Positions 8,522 to 19,170 of a DNA stretch of 64,000 bases are shown in pieces. The stretch is taken from NCBI RefSeq assembly GCF_010500895.1, contig NZ_JAAAWO010000011.1:103044-167043 (forward strand). The letters are read 5' to 3'. Position 1 is the first letter of the stretch. Each line of letters starts with the position of its first letter. The translations under genes were made by a program, and so were the position numbers. The notes under the pieces are model-generated. The model saw only the letters and a list, made by a program, of their open reading frames with translations, was not told the DNA's origin and searched no databases. Origin of the DNA: Alteromonas genovensis. Its GTDB lineage: Bacteria; Pseudomonadota; Gammaproteobacteria; Enterobacterales; Alteromonadaceae.

Positions 8522-9529
8522 TTAGTAAAACTTTGCCAAATTCATGTCAGAATACAGAGGGGCCACTTCTGAGTACCCATTGAACATCTGTGTTTCTATT
8601 CGATTTCGAGATAAAAGACCACCAGAGGTAATTCGACGTTCGCTCGCCTGACTCCATCGAGGGTGAGAGACTTTAGGATTCACGTTGGCATAAAAGCCGT
8701 ATTCATTTGAGGCAAGTCGATTCCACGTCGTTGGAGGTTGTTTATCTGTCAAACGGATACGCACCACAGACTTAATACTTTTAAACCCATACTTCCAAGG
8801 CACAACCAATCGAATTGGGGCTCCGTTTTGTGGAGGCAGGGTTTTCCCGTATAAGCCAACCGACATCAGCGTTAATGGATGCATAGCCTCATCTAAGCGT
8901 AAGCCTTCAACATAGGGGTATTCAATGCCGCCACCCAAAAATCGATTACTTTGCCCTGGCATTTGTTCTGGATCATACAGAGTCTCAAACGCCACGTACT
9001 TTGCTGACATTAATGGATCGGCTTGTTTGATAAGTGCTGCTAATTCAAACCCTATCCAAGGCACCACCATCGACCACGCTTCTACACAGCGCAAACGATA
9101 AATGCGCTCTTGCAGTGGAAAGCGCTTTGTCAGTGAGTCATGGTCGAGAACTAATGGCTTTTTAACTAAACCATCTATTTTCAATGTCCATGGGTCGGTT
9201 TTAAACTCACTGGCGTTCTCTGCTGGGGCATCTTTAGATGTGCCAAACTCGTAAAAATTATTGTATGACGTGATTTTCTTTTCTGGGGTTCGAGTCTCAT
9301 TAATTTGATACTGACTAGGTTTGGTAAAATCAAGCGGCTTACTTTGAAAGGTTGCTTTCTCTTTCTCATCTTCCCAAAACCAGTCAGCCGCACTTGCAGA
9401 TTGTGCAAGTAGCGTTGACGCGCCGACAAACCCAAAAGACTTAAGCAATGACCTCCGGTTCATATAAACACTTTCATCGGTAACATGATTGTCGGTTAGG
9501 TTTACAGATGGTTTAAACGGTTTAGACAT
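8522..9529 (-). CDS. msrP: MsrP, periplasmic molybdopterin methionine sulfoxide reductase
   Basis: MsrP (YedY) repairs oxidised methionines in periplasmic proteins using a molybdopterin cofactor. The 335-residue precursor carries a twin-arginine signal ([13 protein letters not shown], arginines at 25-26) for folded export and the sulfite-oxidase-fold region [11 protein letters not shown] whose cysteine ligates molybdenum. It heads the msrP-msrQ operon. The N-terminal extension before the RR motif is typical of YedY proteins. Confidence 0.94.
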   Translation of the reverse strand: MSKPFKPSVNLTDNHVTDESVYMNRRSLLKSFGFVGASTLLAQSASAADWFWEDEKEKATFQSKPLDFTKPSQYQINETRTPEKKITSYNNFYEFGTSKDAPAENASEFKTDPWTLKIDGLVKKPLVLDHDSLTKRFPLQERIYRLRCVEAWSMVVPWIGFELAALIKQADPLMSAKYVAFETLYDPEQMPGQSNRFLGGGIEYPYVEGLRLDEAMHPLTLMSVGLYGKTLPPQNGAPIRLVVPWKYGFKSIKSVVRIRLTDKQPPTTWNRLASNEYGFYANVNPKVSHPRWSQASERRITSGGLLSRNRIETQMFNGYSEVAPLYSDMNLAKFY

Positions 9530-9658
9530 ACTTACACCATAATTATTGAGCGCGCTTAGATATTAAAAACTGAAAAGCAGTTTACGTCGACTGCGCGCGA
9601 AGGCACCGAGATTACATTACTTACGTGAATACAAGGTTTTAGGATTGCATCATTTAAT

Positions 9659-9692
9659 ACACGCCTAGTACCACACGCCTAGTATTACACGC
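9659..9692 (+). repeat. Short direct repeat, 14-bp period
   Basis: ACACGCCTAGTA occurs at 9659 and 9673, with a partial third ACACGC at 9687. It lies in the 405-base AT-rich gap between msrP and the RDD gene, where no further gene is visible. Confidence 0.55.
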
Positions 9693-9934
9693 GCGAATTT
9701 TATAAAAAGTAACTTCAGATTTAACATGTATAAAATAAGACCCAGTTAATAACAATAAAATTTCATGAATTAAAAAGAACACAGCAAACCGCTATGGTCC
9801 CGAATTTAGATAATAAGTGAAGCTAAATAAACTCAAAATGCTTTTTATGCATAGTAATCAATAGCTTTAGCTTGTTCTGAAAATAAAAAGCGCGTAGCTT
9901 GAACGATTTACCTATTTAAATAACAAGTCTAAAA

Positions 9935-10993
9935 ATGAAAGCCAACGAAATAGAGCAATTAGCGCTGTCTGGCTCAGAAACCAGAAATGTAATAACCCCG
10001 TATGCCTTTAAAGTTGACCAAGCGCTATTAGGCATTCCTTTGGCTCCACCTATTAAACGCGCAATGGCAATGATCATTGATGTCATTTTAATATTTATGG
10101 CTGCAAAACTTAGCGCAACGTTAATTGCCTTTGTTGCTGCGATGGCTTTTTATAAAGGCACAGCACAACAATACCTTCCTAAAATGTCGTCGTTTTGGCG
10201 CAGAACCCTTAAGCTTTCTGCAGCAGGCTTTTTATTTGTAAGCTCGCTAACGGTACTCTCGTTAGCAATAGACTTTTTTGAAGACGACAGCACTCTACAA
10301 GGAATACAAATAAACAAAGCAGAACAAACAGATGAGTTAAGTGAGCATGATAAATCAATAATTCGCACATATTTAGCGCAAACAGACGACGACAAAAATT
10401 GCGATGCTATTTGCCAAAGTGCTGCTAGCGCTAATTTAGTTGCTCAATTGCCTGAACTTGCTGAAATTGAAGACACTGGAAATAGTCAAGCTGCTCGAGC
10501 GCTATTGCACTTAATGGTTATAGCTGATGATGAACCTATTGCAGCAGATGATGTTGAAAGTGTAGATTTAGCGCCAGAGAGTATGACGGGGCAAAATACA
10601 AACGAAAATACAAACGAAAACAATACAACACCTGTAACCAGTATCTTGCAGTGGGGCAAAGGTATTATACAAGACCTAGGTTTAGGTTTTGGTTGGGCTG
10701 CAGTTTACTTTACCTTATTCTCGTTACTTTGGCGCGGGCAAACTCCAGGTAAAAAAGTGTGTAATATTCGCGTGGTTTCACTAAACGGTGAGCCACTTGG
10801 CATGCTTGATTGCTTTGGCCGGTACGGCGGTTACGGAGCAGGTTTTGCGACGGGGTTATTAGGCTTTTTACAGGTTTATTGGGATCCAAACAGACAAGCC
10901 ATTCAGGATAAAATATCAGCCACCGTGGTTATTCAGGGGAGTGTGAACCAAGTTGTAAATGCAACAACTGTTGCTGATGCGGTTAACAATTAG
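9935..10993 (+). CDS. RDD family membrane protein with long central insert
   Basis: This 352-residue protein has RDD-type features split in two: an N-terminal part with APPIKRAMAMIIDVILIFMAAKL (about residues 37-60) and a C-terminal part with GQTPGKKVCNIRVVS and DCFGRYGGYGAGF. A soluble stretch of about 120 residues (roughly 120-240), rich in acidic residues and N/T/E repeats, separates them. RDD proteins are typically much shorter. Their roles are mostly unknown; some are linked to ion transport. It is divergent from msrP and convergent with dgt. Confidence 0.8.
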   Translation: MKANEIEQLALSGSETRNVITPYAFKVDQALLGIPLAPPIKRAMAMIIDVILIFMAAKLSATLIAFVAAMAFYKGTAQQYLPKMSSFWRRTLKLSAAGFLFVSSLTVLSLAIDFFEDDSTLQGIQINKAEQTDELSEHDKSIIRTYLAQTDDDKNCDAICQSAASANLVAQLPELAEIEDTGNSQAARALLHLMVIADDEPIAADDVESVDLAPESMTGQNTNENTNENNTTPVTSILQWGKGIIQDLGLGFGWAAVYFTLFSLLWRGQTPGKKVCNIRVVSLNGEPLGMLDCFGRYGGYGAGFATGLLGFLQVYWDPNRQAIQDKISATVVIQGSVNQVVNATTVADAVNN

Positions 10994-11034
10994 CCTTGGC
11001 AACATAACCTAATAACCTTGTTCTACCCCTAGCG

Positions 11035-12378
11035 CTAGATATGGAAACTGTCTTGAATGCCGCCTTGTTTAGGTGAAAATATACTGCTGTAAAGGCGAGA
11101 TGCAAATTCGTCAGTCATACCTGATATATAGTCGGCAAGCACACGCATGCCGTTTCCCGCTTCCTCTGCTTTACGCCAGCGCTCTTGTGTGTTTTCTGGC
11201 AGCAAGCGGGCAGGATCTGAGGCAAAGGCTTCAAAGAGTTCCATCACCACCAATTGGCCTTTATATTCTAACAGCTGAACATCAGGGCGGCGTATTACCT
11301 TTCTAAACACAAATCGCTTAAATAGCGCCAATGCTTCACCAAAGCCTTGAGGCATGGTGGCATTAAAGGCTAATAGCGGATGAGAAAACCCGTCTACTTT
11401 TTGAATTTCGATAGCAGTAATAAAGCTGTTTACCAGCGCGCCAATAGCATTTTTACGCTCGTGGTGGGCGTGACTAAACAATTTTGTGGTCAGCGATTCG
11501 ATATTATCTGAAAGCCATGGAATAGACAGCGCTTTTAATGGGTTCGTCACATCTTCTATGAAATGCGCTTTTTGCACCATATCCATGACAATGGCATCTT
11601 CTAAATCGTGGATGCCGTAGGCAATATCATCCGCCAGCTCCATAATAGAACAATCAAATGACTTGAAGCAGGTTTTACTGTGGGCACTTGTACTGCCAGT
11701 AAATTGCATAAACAACTGTTTATCGTCATTGTTTAGCGGAGCAAGCAGCCAATCGAACAAGGACTTATCACATTGAAATAAACCTTTGGGCGGGTGCCAA
11801 TCATCGGCTTTAACTTGGCGCAATGATTGAGGCCGAGGGCCTACAGCCTCTTTAGTATGCAGAGTATTTATGAAGTTGGGGTATTTAACTAACCCCAACA
11901 TACTGCGTCGGCATAAATTCATGCCATGGTCGGCCGTGTAAGGCTCCAACTGAGTAACAATACGAAACGTTTGACCGTTACCTTCAAAACCACCGTGTTC
12001 ATGCATCATGTAGTTGAGAGCAATTTCTCCACCATGACCAAAAGGAGGGTGGCCAATGTCATGAGCCAAACAGATGGTTTCAATTAACGTAGGGTCGAGT
12101 ACTAAGTCTTTGGCGATATCGGGAAATTTGTTCCAAAGCTGCGCGGTGATCCCCGTACCTATTTGAGCGGCCTCTAAAGAGTGCGTCAGTCGAGTTCGGT
12201 AAAAATCACTTAAACCAACGCCTAATACCTGTGTTTTTGCTTGCAGCCTTCGAAAAGCGGCGCTGTGGAGTACTCTTGCTTTATCTCTTTGGTAAGGATT
12301 TCTGTGATCGCCGTCTCTCGATTCGCTGCGTGGAAGGCGACGCTCGTGTAAATCTAATTCCCATTGAGATATCGGCAC
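11035..12378 (-). CDS. dgt: dGTPase-like HD-domain nucleotide triphosphohydrolase
   Basis: This 447-residue protein is a dNTP triphosphohydrolase of the dGTPase family, releasing nucleoside and triphosphate and so tuning dNTP pools. It shows the family N-terminus ([19 protein letters not shown]), the substrate-pocket [13 protein letters not shown] and the metal HD motif [13 protein letters not shown]. The start is GTG at 12378 with AGGAG five bases upstream. It is the last gene of alaA-yfbR-dgt, so two nucleotide hydrolases share one transcript. Exact dNTP preference is not readable here. Confidence 0.9.
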   Translation of the reverse strand: MPISQWELDLHERRLPRSESRDGDHRNPYQRDKARVLHSAAFRRLQAKTQVLGVGLSDFYRTRLTHSLEAAQIGTGITAQLWNKFPDIAKDLVLDPTLIETICLAHDIGHPPFGHGGEIALNYMMHEHGGFEGNGQTFRIVTQLEPYTADHGMNLCRRSMLGLVKYPNFINTLHTKEAVGPRPQSLRQVKADDWHPPKGLFQCDKSLFDWLLAPLNNDDKQLFMQFTGSTSAHSKTCFKSFDCSIMELADDIAYGIHDLEDAIVMDMVQKAHFIEDVTNPLKALSIPWLSDNIESLTTKLFSHAHHERKNAIGALVNSFITAIEIQKVDGFSHPLLAFNATMPQGFGEALALFKRFVFRKVIRRPDVQLLEYKGQLVVMELFEAFASDPARLLPENTQERWRKAEEAGNGMRVLADYISGMTDEFASRLYSSIFSPKQGGIQDSFHI

Positions 12379-12397
12379 AGTAGCTCCTTTTTGAATG

Positions 12398-12997
12398 TTA
12401 CATTTCGTCTTGGGTTATTTCATCAAGACTCAACGAAAAGCTCGGTACATATTGAGTGAGAAAATAATCCACTTCTTCCGAATGATACTCTTTCAAAATT
12501 TTGTCCAAGCGTTTCTTTGCTAGCGTAAATTCGCGATTTCCAGCGGCAATTTCTTCTAACGTTTTTAGATAAGCACACAGCACATCCGCTGCTTTCACAA
12601 TAAAGGCATCTTCTGGGTTATGGTTTTGCGAATCTATCAGCGCAGCATAGTCATCGCGAAAAGATTCAGGCGCCATTTCAATGAGCTTATTTTCCGCTAT
12701 CTTTTCTATCTTTTTATATTCTTCCTTTATCGCCGGATTAAAATACTTCACTGGCGTGGGAAGATCGCCAGTCAGTACCTCAGATACGTCATGAAACATG
12801 GCCATAGTGGCGATACGCTCTGGATTAACGGTGCCACCGAAAAATTTATTTTTGATAAGCGCAAGGGCATGAGCAACCATTGCCACCTGTAAGCTGTGTT
12901 CCTGCACATTTTCGGTACGCACATTGTGCATCAGAGGCCAACGGTTAATTAACTTAAGCCGAGATAAGTGAGCAAAGAAATGACTTCTATCTGACAT
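12398..12997 (-). CDS. yfbR: 5'-deoxynucleotidase YfbR
   Basis: YfbR dephosphorylates deoxynucleoside 5'-monophosphates. The protein shows the HD-domain residues in [34 protein letters not shown] and the C-terminal [10 protein letters not shown] chose the ATG at 12997, because it lies one base after the alaA stop, an AGGGAG site precedes it, and the protein then begins [15 protein letters not shown] as in homologues. The resulting 199 residues match the family. Confidence 0.93.
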   Translation of the reverse strand: MSDRSHFFAHLSRLKLINRWPLMHNVRTENVQEHSLQVAMVAHALALIKNKFFGGTVNPERIATMAMFHDVSEVLTGDLPTPVKYFNPAIKEEYKKIEKIAENKLIEMAPESFRDDYAALIDSQNHNPEDAFIVKAADVLCAYLKTLEEIAAGNREFTLAKKRLDKILKEYHSEEVDYFLTQYVPSFSLSLDEITQDEM

Positions 12998-12998
12998 A

Positions 12999-14219
12999 TT
13001 AAGCTCCCTGCTTGTAGGTTCTAAAGAAATTTCCAATTCTATGCAGAGCAGGCACTAAAACGTCACTGTGAGGTAAAAATACCAAGCGGAAGTAAATGCC
13101 ACTATTAAGGTTAAATGCTTTGCCATGTACCAGCAGAATTTTTTCCGAGCTAAGCAAGTCTAAAATCATTTGCTCATCGTTGTGAATGTTGAATTTTTTC
13201 TCGTCCACTCGGGCAAAGCAGTACATAGCGCCTTTAGGTTTAACGCAGTGTATGCCATCGATGCCGTTAAGCATGTCAGTAGTCACATCTCGCTGAATAC
13301 GCAGCCGGCCGTTTTCGTTTACCAAGTCGTTAATACTTTGGTATCCACCAAGCGCAGTTTGAATCGCACTTTGACAAGGTACGTTTGCGCACATTCTCAT
13401 TGAAGAGAGAATGTTGAGCCCTTCAATATAGTCAGAGGCCAGTCGCTTGTTACCACTAACCAATAGCCAGCCAGCGCGAAATCCGGCTACACGGTAGTTC
13501 TTACTCAAACCACTAAAAGTAACAAAAAACACGTCATCGGCTAGCGACGCAATGCTAGTGTGTTTCGCATCGTCGTAAAGAATTTTATCGTAAATTTCAT
13601 CACTGAATACAACAAGTCCATGTTGCCGCGCTAATTCAACAATGTCTTGAAGTAGCGCTTCATCGTACACAGCTCCCGTGGGGTTATTCGGGTTAATAAG
13701 AACAATTGCACGGGTTTTGCTGGTGATCTTACTTTTAATATCATCAAGGTCAGGAAACCAATCGGCCTGTTCATCGCAATGATAATGAACCGGAGAGCCT
13801 GACGATAGACTTACCGCTGCTGTCCAAAGAGGATAGTCAGGACTTGGGATAAGTACTTCGTCACCATGATTAAGCAGCGCTTGCATCGCCATCATAATGA
13901 GTTCGCTTACCCCGTTACCAATATAAACATCGTCAACGCGAATATCTTTGATATTTCGCTGTTGATAGTACTGCATAACTGCTACACGCGCCGCGTAAAT
14001 TCCCGTCGAGTCTGAATACCCTTGAGAAGTCGGCAGATTATGAATAACGTCTTTCACTATGTCGTCGGGGGCTTCAAAGCCAAACGGGGCAGGGTTACCG
14101 ATATTCAATTTCAATATGCGATGACCTTCGTCTTCCATCTTTTTAGCTTGTGCTGCTATTGGGCCTCGAATGTCATAACAAACGTTATCTAATTTATGTG
14201 AGCGAGATACAGTTTTCAT
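12999..14219 (-). CDS. alaA: Alanine transaminase AlaA
   Basis: AlaA is a class I PLP aminotransferase that makes alanine from pyruvate and glutamate. The 406-residue protein matches closely: [17 protein letters not shown] near the N-terminus, the [11 protein letters not shown] substrate/PLP region, [10 protein letters not shown], and the PLP lysine in [17 protein letters not shown]. The alaA-yfbR pairing is the same as yfbQ-yfbR in enterics. It is the first gene of a three-gene operon. Confidence 0.93.
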   Translation of the reverse strand: MKTVSRSHKLDNVCYDIRGPIAAQAKKMEDEGHRILKLNIGNPAPFGFEAPDDIVKDVIHNLPTSQGYSDSTGIYAARVAVMQYYQQRNIKDIRVDDVYIGNGVSELIMMAMQALLNHGDEVLIPSPDYPLWTAAVSLSSGSPVHYHCDEQADWFPDLDDIKSKITSKTRAIVLINPNNPTGAVYDEALLQDIVELARQHGLVVFSDEIYDKILYDDAKHTSIASLADDVFFVTFSGLSKNYRVAGFRAGWLLVSGNKRLASDYIEGLNILSSMRMCANVPCQSAIQTALGGYQSINDLVNENGRLRIQRDVTTDMLNGIDGIHCVKPKGAMYCFARVDEKKFNIHNDEQMILDLLSSEKILLVHGKAFNLNSGIYFRLVFLPHSDVLVPALHRIGNFFRTYKQGA

Positions 14220-14500
14220 GGTCTATCTGGTTGATTTACATGCCTTGAGATTATCGCAATCCACAGTGAGATGCGACGGCAATTTAGAAGAATTCAGTGA
14301 ATGGCGACACTTTTTAGCCCTTATTGCACAAATTGCGAACAATAATGATGATGGCTATCCTTATGACTATTCTTTTGGCTATAAAGTTATAAAATTTATG
14401 TTAATAACTTGTGAACTTATTCATATAAGCCTATCGTAAGAATAAGGTGTTTATAAAAACACCAAGAAAAAGCAAGTTTATCATCAGAGGTGATTTTAAT

Positions 14501-15295
14501 ATGTCGCACCATTTTAAAGAAACTCCAGAAAATGCGATTACTCAAAGTGGCATTGCGCGTGTCATTCCCTGTAAAGAATTAGATGTTGGCGACCCGATAA
14601 AATGGCTGTCGTTGGCGTTGCGAGACGCCATGCGAGCGCCAGGATTAACAGTGTTTTATGGTGTACTATTCGCCGTTATTCCATGGTTCATCATGTACTT
14701 GGTTGAAATGACGGGCTGGCACTTGGTTATTCTGCCTGCCATTGTTTGCTTCATGTTGATAGGCCCGTTTTTAGCGGCAGGTCTTTACGATGTAAGCTGG
14801 GAAATGGAAAAAGGCCACAAACCTACGTTAAGACATTCATTGCGAGCAATGCGAAGAAATGCATTTAATGAGTGGGGGTTTGCGCTACTCATCATGGTCA
14901 TGATGATTTTTTGGCTACGTGTAGCGTCGCTAATCCATGCACTTTATCCTCCTTATATAGATAACAATCTTGAGAGCTTGCTACCGTTTTTAGTGTTGGG
15001 CACCTTAGTTGGGGCTGCATTTACGATGATCATGCTGTTTATTACTGCATTCACTCAGCCAATACTCATGGAACGGAAAGTCGACCTTGCTACCGCCGTG
15101 CTAACGAGTGTTAATGCAGTGTGGTTAAATAAAGTACCCATGTTGATTTGGGCGGCAATAATCTTCTCGGCCGTCGCTATAGGATTTGTCACTGGGTTTG
15201 TCGGTTTTATCATTCTAATGCCGCTTATCGGATATGGGTCTTGGCATGCATATATTGATGCGATAGAAACTAAAGTCGAAAGAAAATATGAGTAA
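14501..15295 (+). CDS. DUF2189 integral membrane protein
   Basis: This is a 264-residue membrane protein with about six transmembrane segments and the DUF2189 pattern (DPIKWLSLALRDAMRAPGLTVFYG, then MLIGPFLAAGLYD). An ATG at 14501 has AGAGGTGA seven bases upstream and begins MSHHFKET, which is preferable to an ATG 18 codons earlier. The role is unknown. The 281-base gap upstream to alaA shows no gene I would support. Confidence 0.8.
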   Translation: MSHHFKETPENAITQSGIARVIPCKELDVGDPIKWLSLALRDAMRAPGLTVFYGVLFAVIPWFIMYLVEMTGWHLVILPAIVCFMLIGPFLAAGLYDVSWEMEKGHKPTLRHSLRAMRRNAFNEWGFALLIMVMMIFWLRVASLIHALYPPYIDNNLESLLPFLVLGTLVGAAFTMIMLFITAFTQPILMERKVDLATAVLTSVNAVWLNKVPMLIWAAIIFSAVAIGFVTGFVGFIILMPLIGYGSWHAYIDAIETKVERKYE

Positions 15296-15597
15296 AGTGT
15301 AGTTTTGTTACAAAATAAAGTGGTGTTTCAGTGTGAAAAATAATCTGAAATGCCATTTTTTTTGTTAAAATTTCAGAATTGGAGGTGAGGAAATACTTTT
15401 TTTAGACTTTAGTACTAGAGTTTTTTGTTCACGATTTTAGATTTGTAATATCATCCAGGAATAAAGATTTTAATGAAATTTTTATTTTTCAGATACTTAA
15501 AGTTTTAAATATGTATTAACAACTCAATTTACTGCAAATTTACCTGCCTTACACAACATTACAACAGAAAAATTTTCAGTCTTGGTGCATAACTAAT

Positions 15598-15632
15598 GGG
15601 CACTCAGCGATTACCTGAGTGCTAACACCCTT
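15598..15632 (+). promoter_or_regulatory. 5'-leader hairpin, terminator-like
   Basis: A perfect 8-bp stem (GCACTCAG, loop CGATTAC, CTGAGTGC) is followed eight bases later by a run of six T, about 25 bases before the DUF3718 start codon. It could attenuate the downstream gene, or be a distal terminator for DUF2189. The rest of the 360-base AT-rich gap shows nothing else. Confidence 0.4.
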
Positions 15633-15655
15633 TTTTATGCATCGAGGAAAACACC

Positions 15656-15976
15656 ATGAAATTGCTCAAGACCATTATTGCTACAGCAACACTATCAATT
15701 GCATTCAATGCAAGCGCCGCTAGCTCACAAAAAGAAGTCCGTTTTGTTGGCGAAACGGAATTTGCAGGATTTTGCAAAGCCATTATCAACGACGACCTTA
15801 AAACCTTTCGTTCGAACCTGTCACGTAACGTAGGTCGTATTGGTGATAGCCAGCGTCAAGTATTACGATTAGTCACCTCAGACACAGGGTTAACATGTAA
15901 TGGAAGTAACCTCATTCAATTTTCGGCTGAACGTGGCGCTGATACGGTTCACGAATACCTCACTTCACGTAGTTAA
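15656..15976 (+). CDS. DUF3718 small exported protein
   Basis: This 106-residue protein has a clear signal peptide (MKLLKTIIATATLSIAFNASA, cleaved near residue 22) and a DUF3718-type mature part with two cysteines (FCKAIINDDL and LTCNGSNLI) that could form a disulfide. DUF3718 proteins are small secreted proteins of Alteromonadales and relatives, with no known function. GAGGAAAACACC precedes the ATG. Confidence 0.82.
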   Translation: MKLLKTIIATATLSIAFNASAASSQKEVRFVGETEFAGFCKAIINDDLKTFRSNLSRNVGRIGDSQRQVLRLVTSDTGLTCNGSNLIQFSAERGADTVHEYLTSRS

Positions 15977-16009
15977 GGTAAGCGTTGGCTATGGTTAATA
16001 TGAAAAGGC

Positions 16010-16045
16010 GGGTGGTGCTGTTCTTTAAAAGAACATCACACACCC
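16010..16045 (-). terminator. Long imperfect hairpin after the RND operon
   Basis: GGGTGGTG-C-TGTTCTTT pairs with AAAAGAACA-T-CAC(A)CACCC around a minimal loop. On the minus strand it is followed by CGCCTTTTC, and it lies about 35 bases beyond the last RND stop, so it may end that operon. The T-tract is short. Confidence 0.45.
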
Positions 16046-16080
16046 TGTCAGGAAGTCATAACTGGTTAATGATGCTTGGC

Positions 16081-19000
16081 TCAAACCCTTACCCAACGCG
16101 ACACTCTGTTACGTCCGTTGATAAAGAGTCGCTGAGTGTGGAATCTCAACTTGAGGAGTAATACATATGCTAACGGCACAAGGAACAAGCTGGTTAGTGT
16201 AGAAAATAGCAAACCTCCAATAATGGCGATGGCCATTGGGGAATAGGGTGGACCATCGCCGCCTATCCGTGTTGTGCCTATGGCAAGCGGAATTAGCCCC
16301 AGCACAGTGGTTGCCACTGTCATGAGTATAGGTCTTATTCGGGTAACGCACCCTTCAATAACGGCGTCGTATAAAGAAAGACCGTCATTAATAAGCTGAT
16401 TAATTCTATCTACCAGCACAATGCCATTGTTCACCACAATACCCATAAGTATAAGCATTCCAATCATACCCATTACCGACATTGACGTTCCGGTTACCAT
16501 AAACGCCCAAAACACGCCGGTGAAGGAAAACAATAAGGATGTGATGACGGATGTAGGTAAGATCAACGATTCAAACAACGCTGCCATCACCACGTATATC
16601 ATGCAAAGCGCCAACAGCATGTTCATCTGCATAACCGCATTAGCTTCATCTTGGCGAGAGAAACTGCCGTCCAATGTCCAGGTGTAGCCCGTGGGCAGGG
16701 TGATATTTTCGAGAGCCGCTTCTATTTGCTGTCTCGCCTGTGCGGTGGTGGTTTCACCCTCAAGGTTGGCACCAATAGCCAGCGCGGTTTGGCGATAGCT
16801 ACGGTTTATTTGCGACAGCTGAGGCTTTATTTCAAAATCAGCAATCATATTAAGGGTAATTGATTGGCTTTGCGCAAAGCCGATATTAATATTTTTGAGT
16901 GCACTGAGTGACGACTGAATATCGCTACCATATTTGAGCTGTACGTTAACCTCTCCAGCGTCGCTGTAGCGAAACGTCCTTAGATTACTGCCGCGAAGGG
17001 CGGTAGCAACTAGTTTGGCCACATCGTTAACCGCAATACCGAATCGATTGGCTTTTTCTCTGTCAATTCGAATCTGAACTTCATCACGGGTTGAGCCTGT
17101 ATCAGCCTTCACATCTTTAAGTCCTTCCACTTTGGCAAGAACCGGCACCAGCTGGTCTGAAATTTTCATTAATTGCTCTGAAGACTCGCCAAGCAATGTC
17201 ACTCGAATACCGCCACCACTGCCACTTTCCCACTGAAATGTGGGGCGTGCTCTTACGAAAGAGGGCATAGACTCACGGATATCCTCTTTAATCTGGCTAA
17301 CCGGCACAGGTAGGTCGTCGTTAAGCGTAAGGCCGCTCGTTGCATACCCTGGAGTAAAATAGGTATATACCTGTTTAATATGAAAGCGTTCTTGATTTTC
17401 ATACAAATACGCTTCCATTTTTTCAACCGTATTTTCTACCTCCGACAGGGTGTAGTTTTCGGTAATGTGGTAATTCAGCCAAATGCGTTCTTGGTTGTTA
17501 TTACCATCATCATCTGACGTCACCGCCTGCATGGGAATAATAGTGGATGCCAGAATACCAAAAGCAATAAGTGATGTCTTACCCTGATTGTTAAGTACCC
17601 ACTGAAGTATTTTCCCGTAACGAGAGATGTAAGCCGGGGGCGCTGACTGCTTGACCACCGGAATTTTCACTTTAGTGGTCAGTAAGGGAATGAGGGTTTT
17701 CGCAATAAAAAGAGAGGCAAATAGCGAAATACAAATGGCAACTGCCACGTGCTCTAGAAAGATGGTTACGTCAATTTTAACGCCAATGATATTGGGTAAA
17801 AATACAATGGCCGTGGTGGCCGTACCCGCAATGACGGCCAAGCTTACCTTGTTGACACCACTTTGTGTAGCATAAGCAATATCATTGTTTTTCTGGCGCT
17901 CTTGAAAAATACTTTCAGTAACAACCACCGCATTATCTACCAGCATACCAACGGCCAGCATCAGTCCCATCAGTGACAGTATATTTAGGGTATAACCCAG
18001 TAAATACATCACGCCCAAAGCGATACATATAGAAAATGGCACCGACAGCACAACAATAAGTGTGGTAACCAGTTGGCGCAAAAATAGATATAAAACGATG
18101 ACTGACAGCAATGCACCTAGCAAGCCTGCACTTAACAAATCGCTTAGGGAAGACGTAACGCTTTTAGCGGTATCGTCCATCACAAAAAGGTTGATACCGG
18201 AAAACTCAGGGTCGTTTTTTGCTTCATTGATCACGGCCATTACGGCATCTGATACGTTGACCAAGTTACTGCCAGATTCACGAAATACATTGAAGCCAAC
18301 AGCAAAGCTTCTGTCTAAATGACGTCCTTCGTTTCGCAAAGGCAATTCATAGCTGACCTCAGCCACATCCGACAAACGAATATTGGGTTTGATCCACATT
18401 TGTTTAAAGTCGTTAATATCGTCAAATTCACCTGTTGGGTTAACAAGCACCTTTTGGCCATCGTTATACATGTAGCCCGCAGTAAGGGAAAAGTTAGCCC
18501 CCTGTAATTTTCGTTCAAGCTCATTACTGTCTATGCGATAGGTAGAAAGTTTTTTAGCGTCCAACCGAATGGTGATTTGACGTTTCATGGTGCCATAAAG
18601 CTCAACTTTCGACACGCCGGGTACTCGTTCAAGCGGGTGCTTTAAGTTGCGCTCAAGCAAATCGTAAGCGTTAGAAAGGTCTCGATCGCTAGACACGCGC
18701 AGCTGAAAAATAGGCATGTCATTGGTGTTAAATTTGTACACCATTATGCGTTCAATATCTGAAGGCAGCTCATTTCTTATCGCGTCTACCTTCTCCCTTG
18801 CCTCGATACTTTTAGCTTTAAGGTTTTCTTCCCAATCAAACTCAACAACGATTTCTGCTTTATTATCATAAGAACGGGCTTGCAGGCGCTTAATCCCTGA
18901 CATGGTGGCAATGGCAGCTTCAACAGGCCGCGTTATCATGGTTTCCACCTCAATTGGAGTGGCGTCAGGGTAGGGGATTTCGATAACCATTTGGGGTATA

Positions 19001-19170
19001 TCAATACCGGGAAACTTCTCTAACGGAAGCAGTCTAGAAGACACTAATCCAAACAGCAGCATGGAGAAAAATAACATGCCTATGGTGACGGGTTTGTTAA
19101 GGGCAAATCTTGCTAACGCCGCACCTATACCCGCTACTACAGTTGGCGACTTTTCTTGTGAAGGCTTCAT
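16081..19170 (-). CDS. RND efflux pump permease (second of two)
   Basis: This 1029-residue inner-membrane transporter of the HAE-type RND family should use proton motive force to export small molecules through a tripartite channel. It has the N-terminal helix (KPVTIGMLFFSMLLFG), two large periplasmic loops and the helix-4 motif GMLVDNAVVV, where the second acidic position of the classical DD pair is asparagine. Its ATG overlaps the stop of the first permease by four bases. No outer-membrane factor is adjacent. The substrate cannot be read. Confidence 0.9.
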   Translation of the reverse strand: MKPSQEKSPTVVAGIGAALARFALNKPVTIGMLFFSMLLFGLVSSRLLPLEKFPGIDIPQMVIEIPYPDATPIEVETMITRPVEAAIATMSGIKRLQARSYDNKAEIVVEFDWEENLKAKSIEAREKVDAIRNELPSDIERIMVYKFNTNDMPIFQLRVSSDRDLSNAYDLLERNLKHPLERVPGVSKVELYGTMKRQITIRLDAKKLSTYRIDSNELERKLQGANFSLTAGYMYNDGQKVLVNPTGEFDDINDFKQMWIKPNIRLSDVAEVSYELPLRNEGRHLDRSFAVGFNVFRESGSNLVNVSDAVMAVINEAKNDPEFSGINLFVMDDTAKSVTSSLSDLLSAGLLGALLSVIVLYLFLRQLVTTLIVVLSVPFSICIALGVMYLLGYTLNILSLMGLMLAVGMLVDNAVVVTESIFQERQKNNDIAYATQSGVNKVSLAVIAGTATTAIVFLPNIIGVKIDVTIFLEHVAVAICISLFASLFIAKTLIPLLTTKVKIPVVKQSAPPAYISRYGKILQWVLNNQGKTSLIAFGILASTIIPMQAVTSDDDGNNNQERIWLNYHITENYTLSEVENTVEKMEAYLYENQERFHIKQVYTYFTPGYATSGLTLNDDLPVPVSQIKEDIRESMPSFVRARPTFQWESGSGGGIRVTLLGESSEQLMKISDQLVPVLAKVEGLKDVKADTGSTRDEVQIRIDREKANRFGIAVNDVAKLVATALRGSNLRTFRYSDAGEVNVQLKYGSDIQSSLSALKNINIGFAQSQSITLNMIADFEIKPQLSQINRSYRQTALAIGANLEGETTTAQARQQIEAALENITLPTGYTWTLDGSFSRQDEANAVMQMNMLLALCMIYVVMAALFESLILPTSVITSLLFSFTGVFWAFMVTGTSMSVMGMIGMLILMGIVVNNGIVLVDRINQLINDGLSLYDAVIEGCVTRIRPILMTVATTVLGLIPLAIGTTRIGGDGPPYSPMAIAIIGGLLFSTLTSLFLVPLAYVLLLKLRFHTQRLFINGRNRVSRWVRV

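Noticed and set aside
14218..14439. A 73-codon ORF divergent from alaA
   Set aside because: It has no convincing ribosome site, begins at the complement of the alaA start codon, and its composition looks like noncoding DNA.
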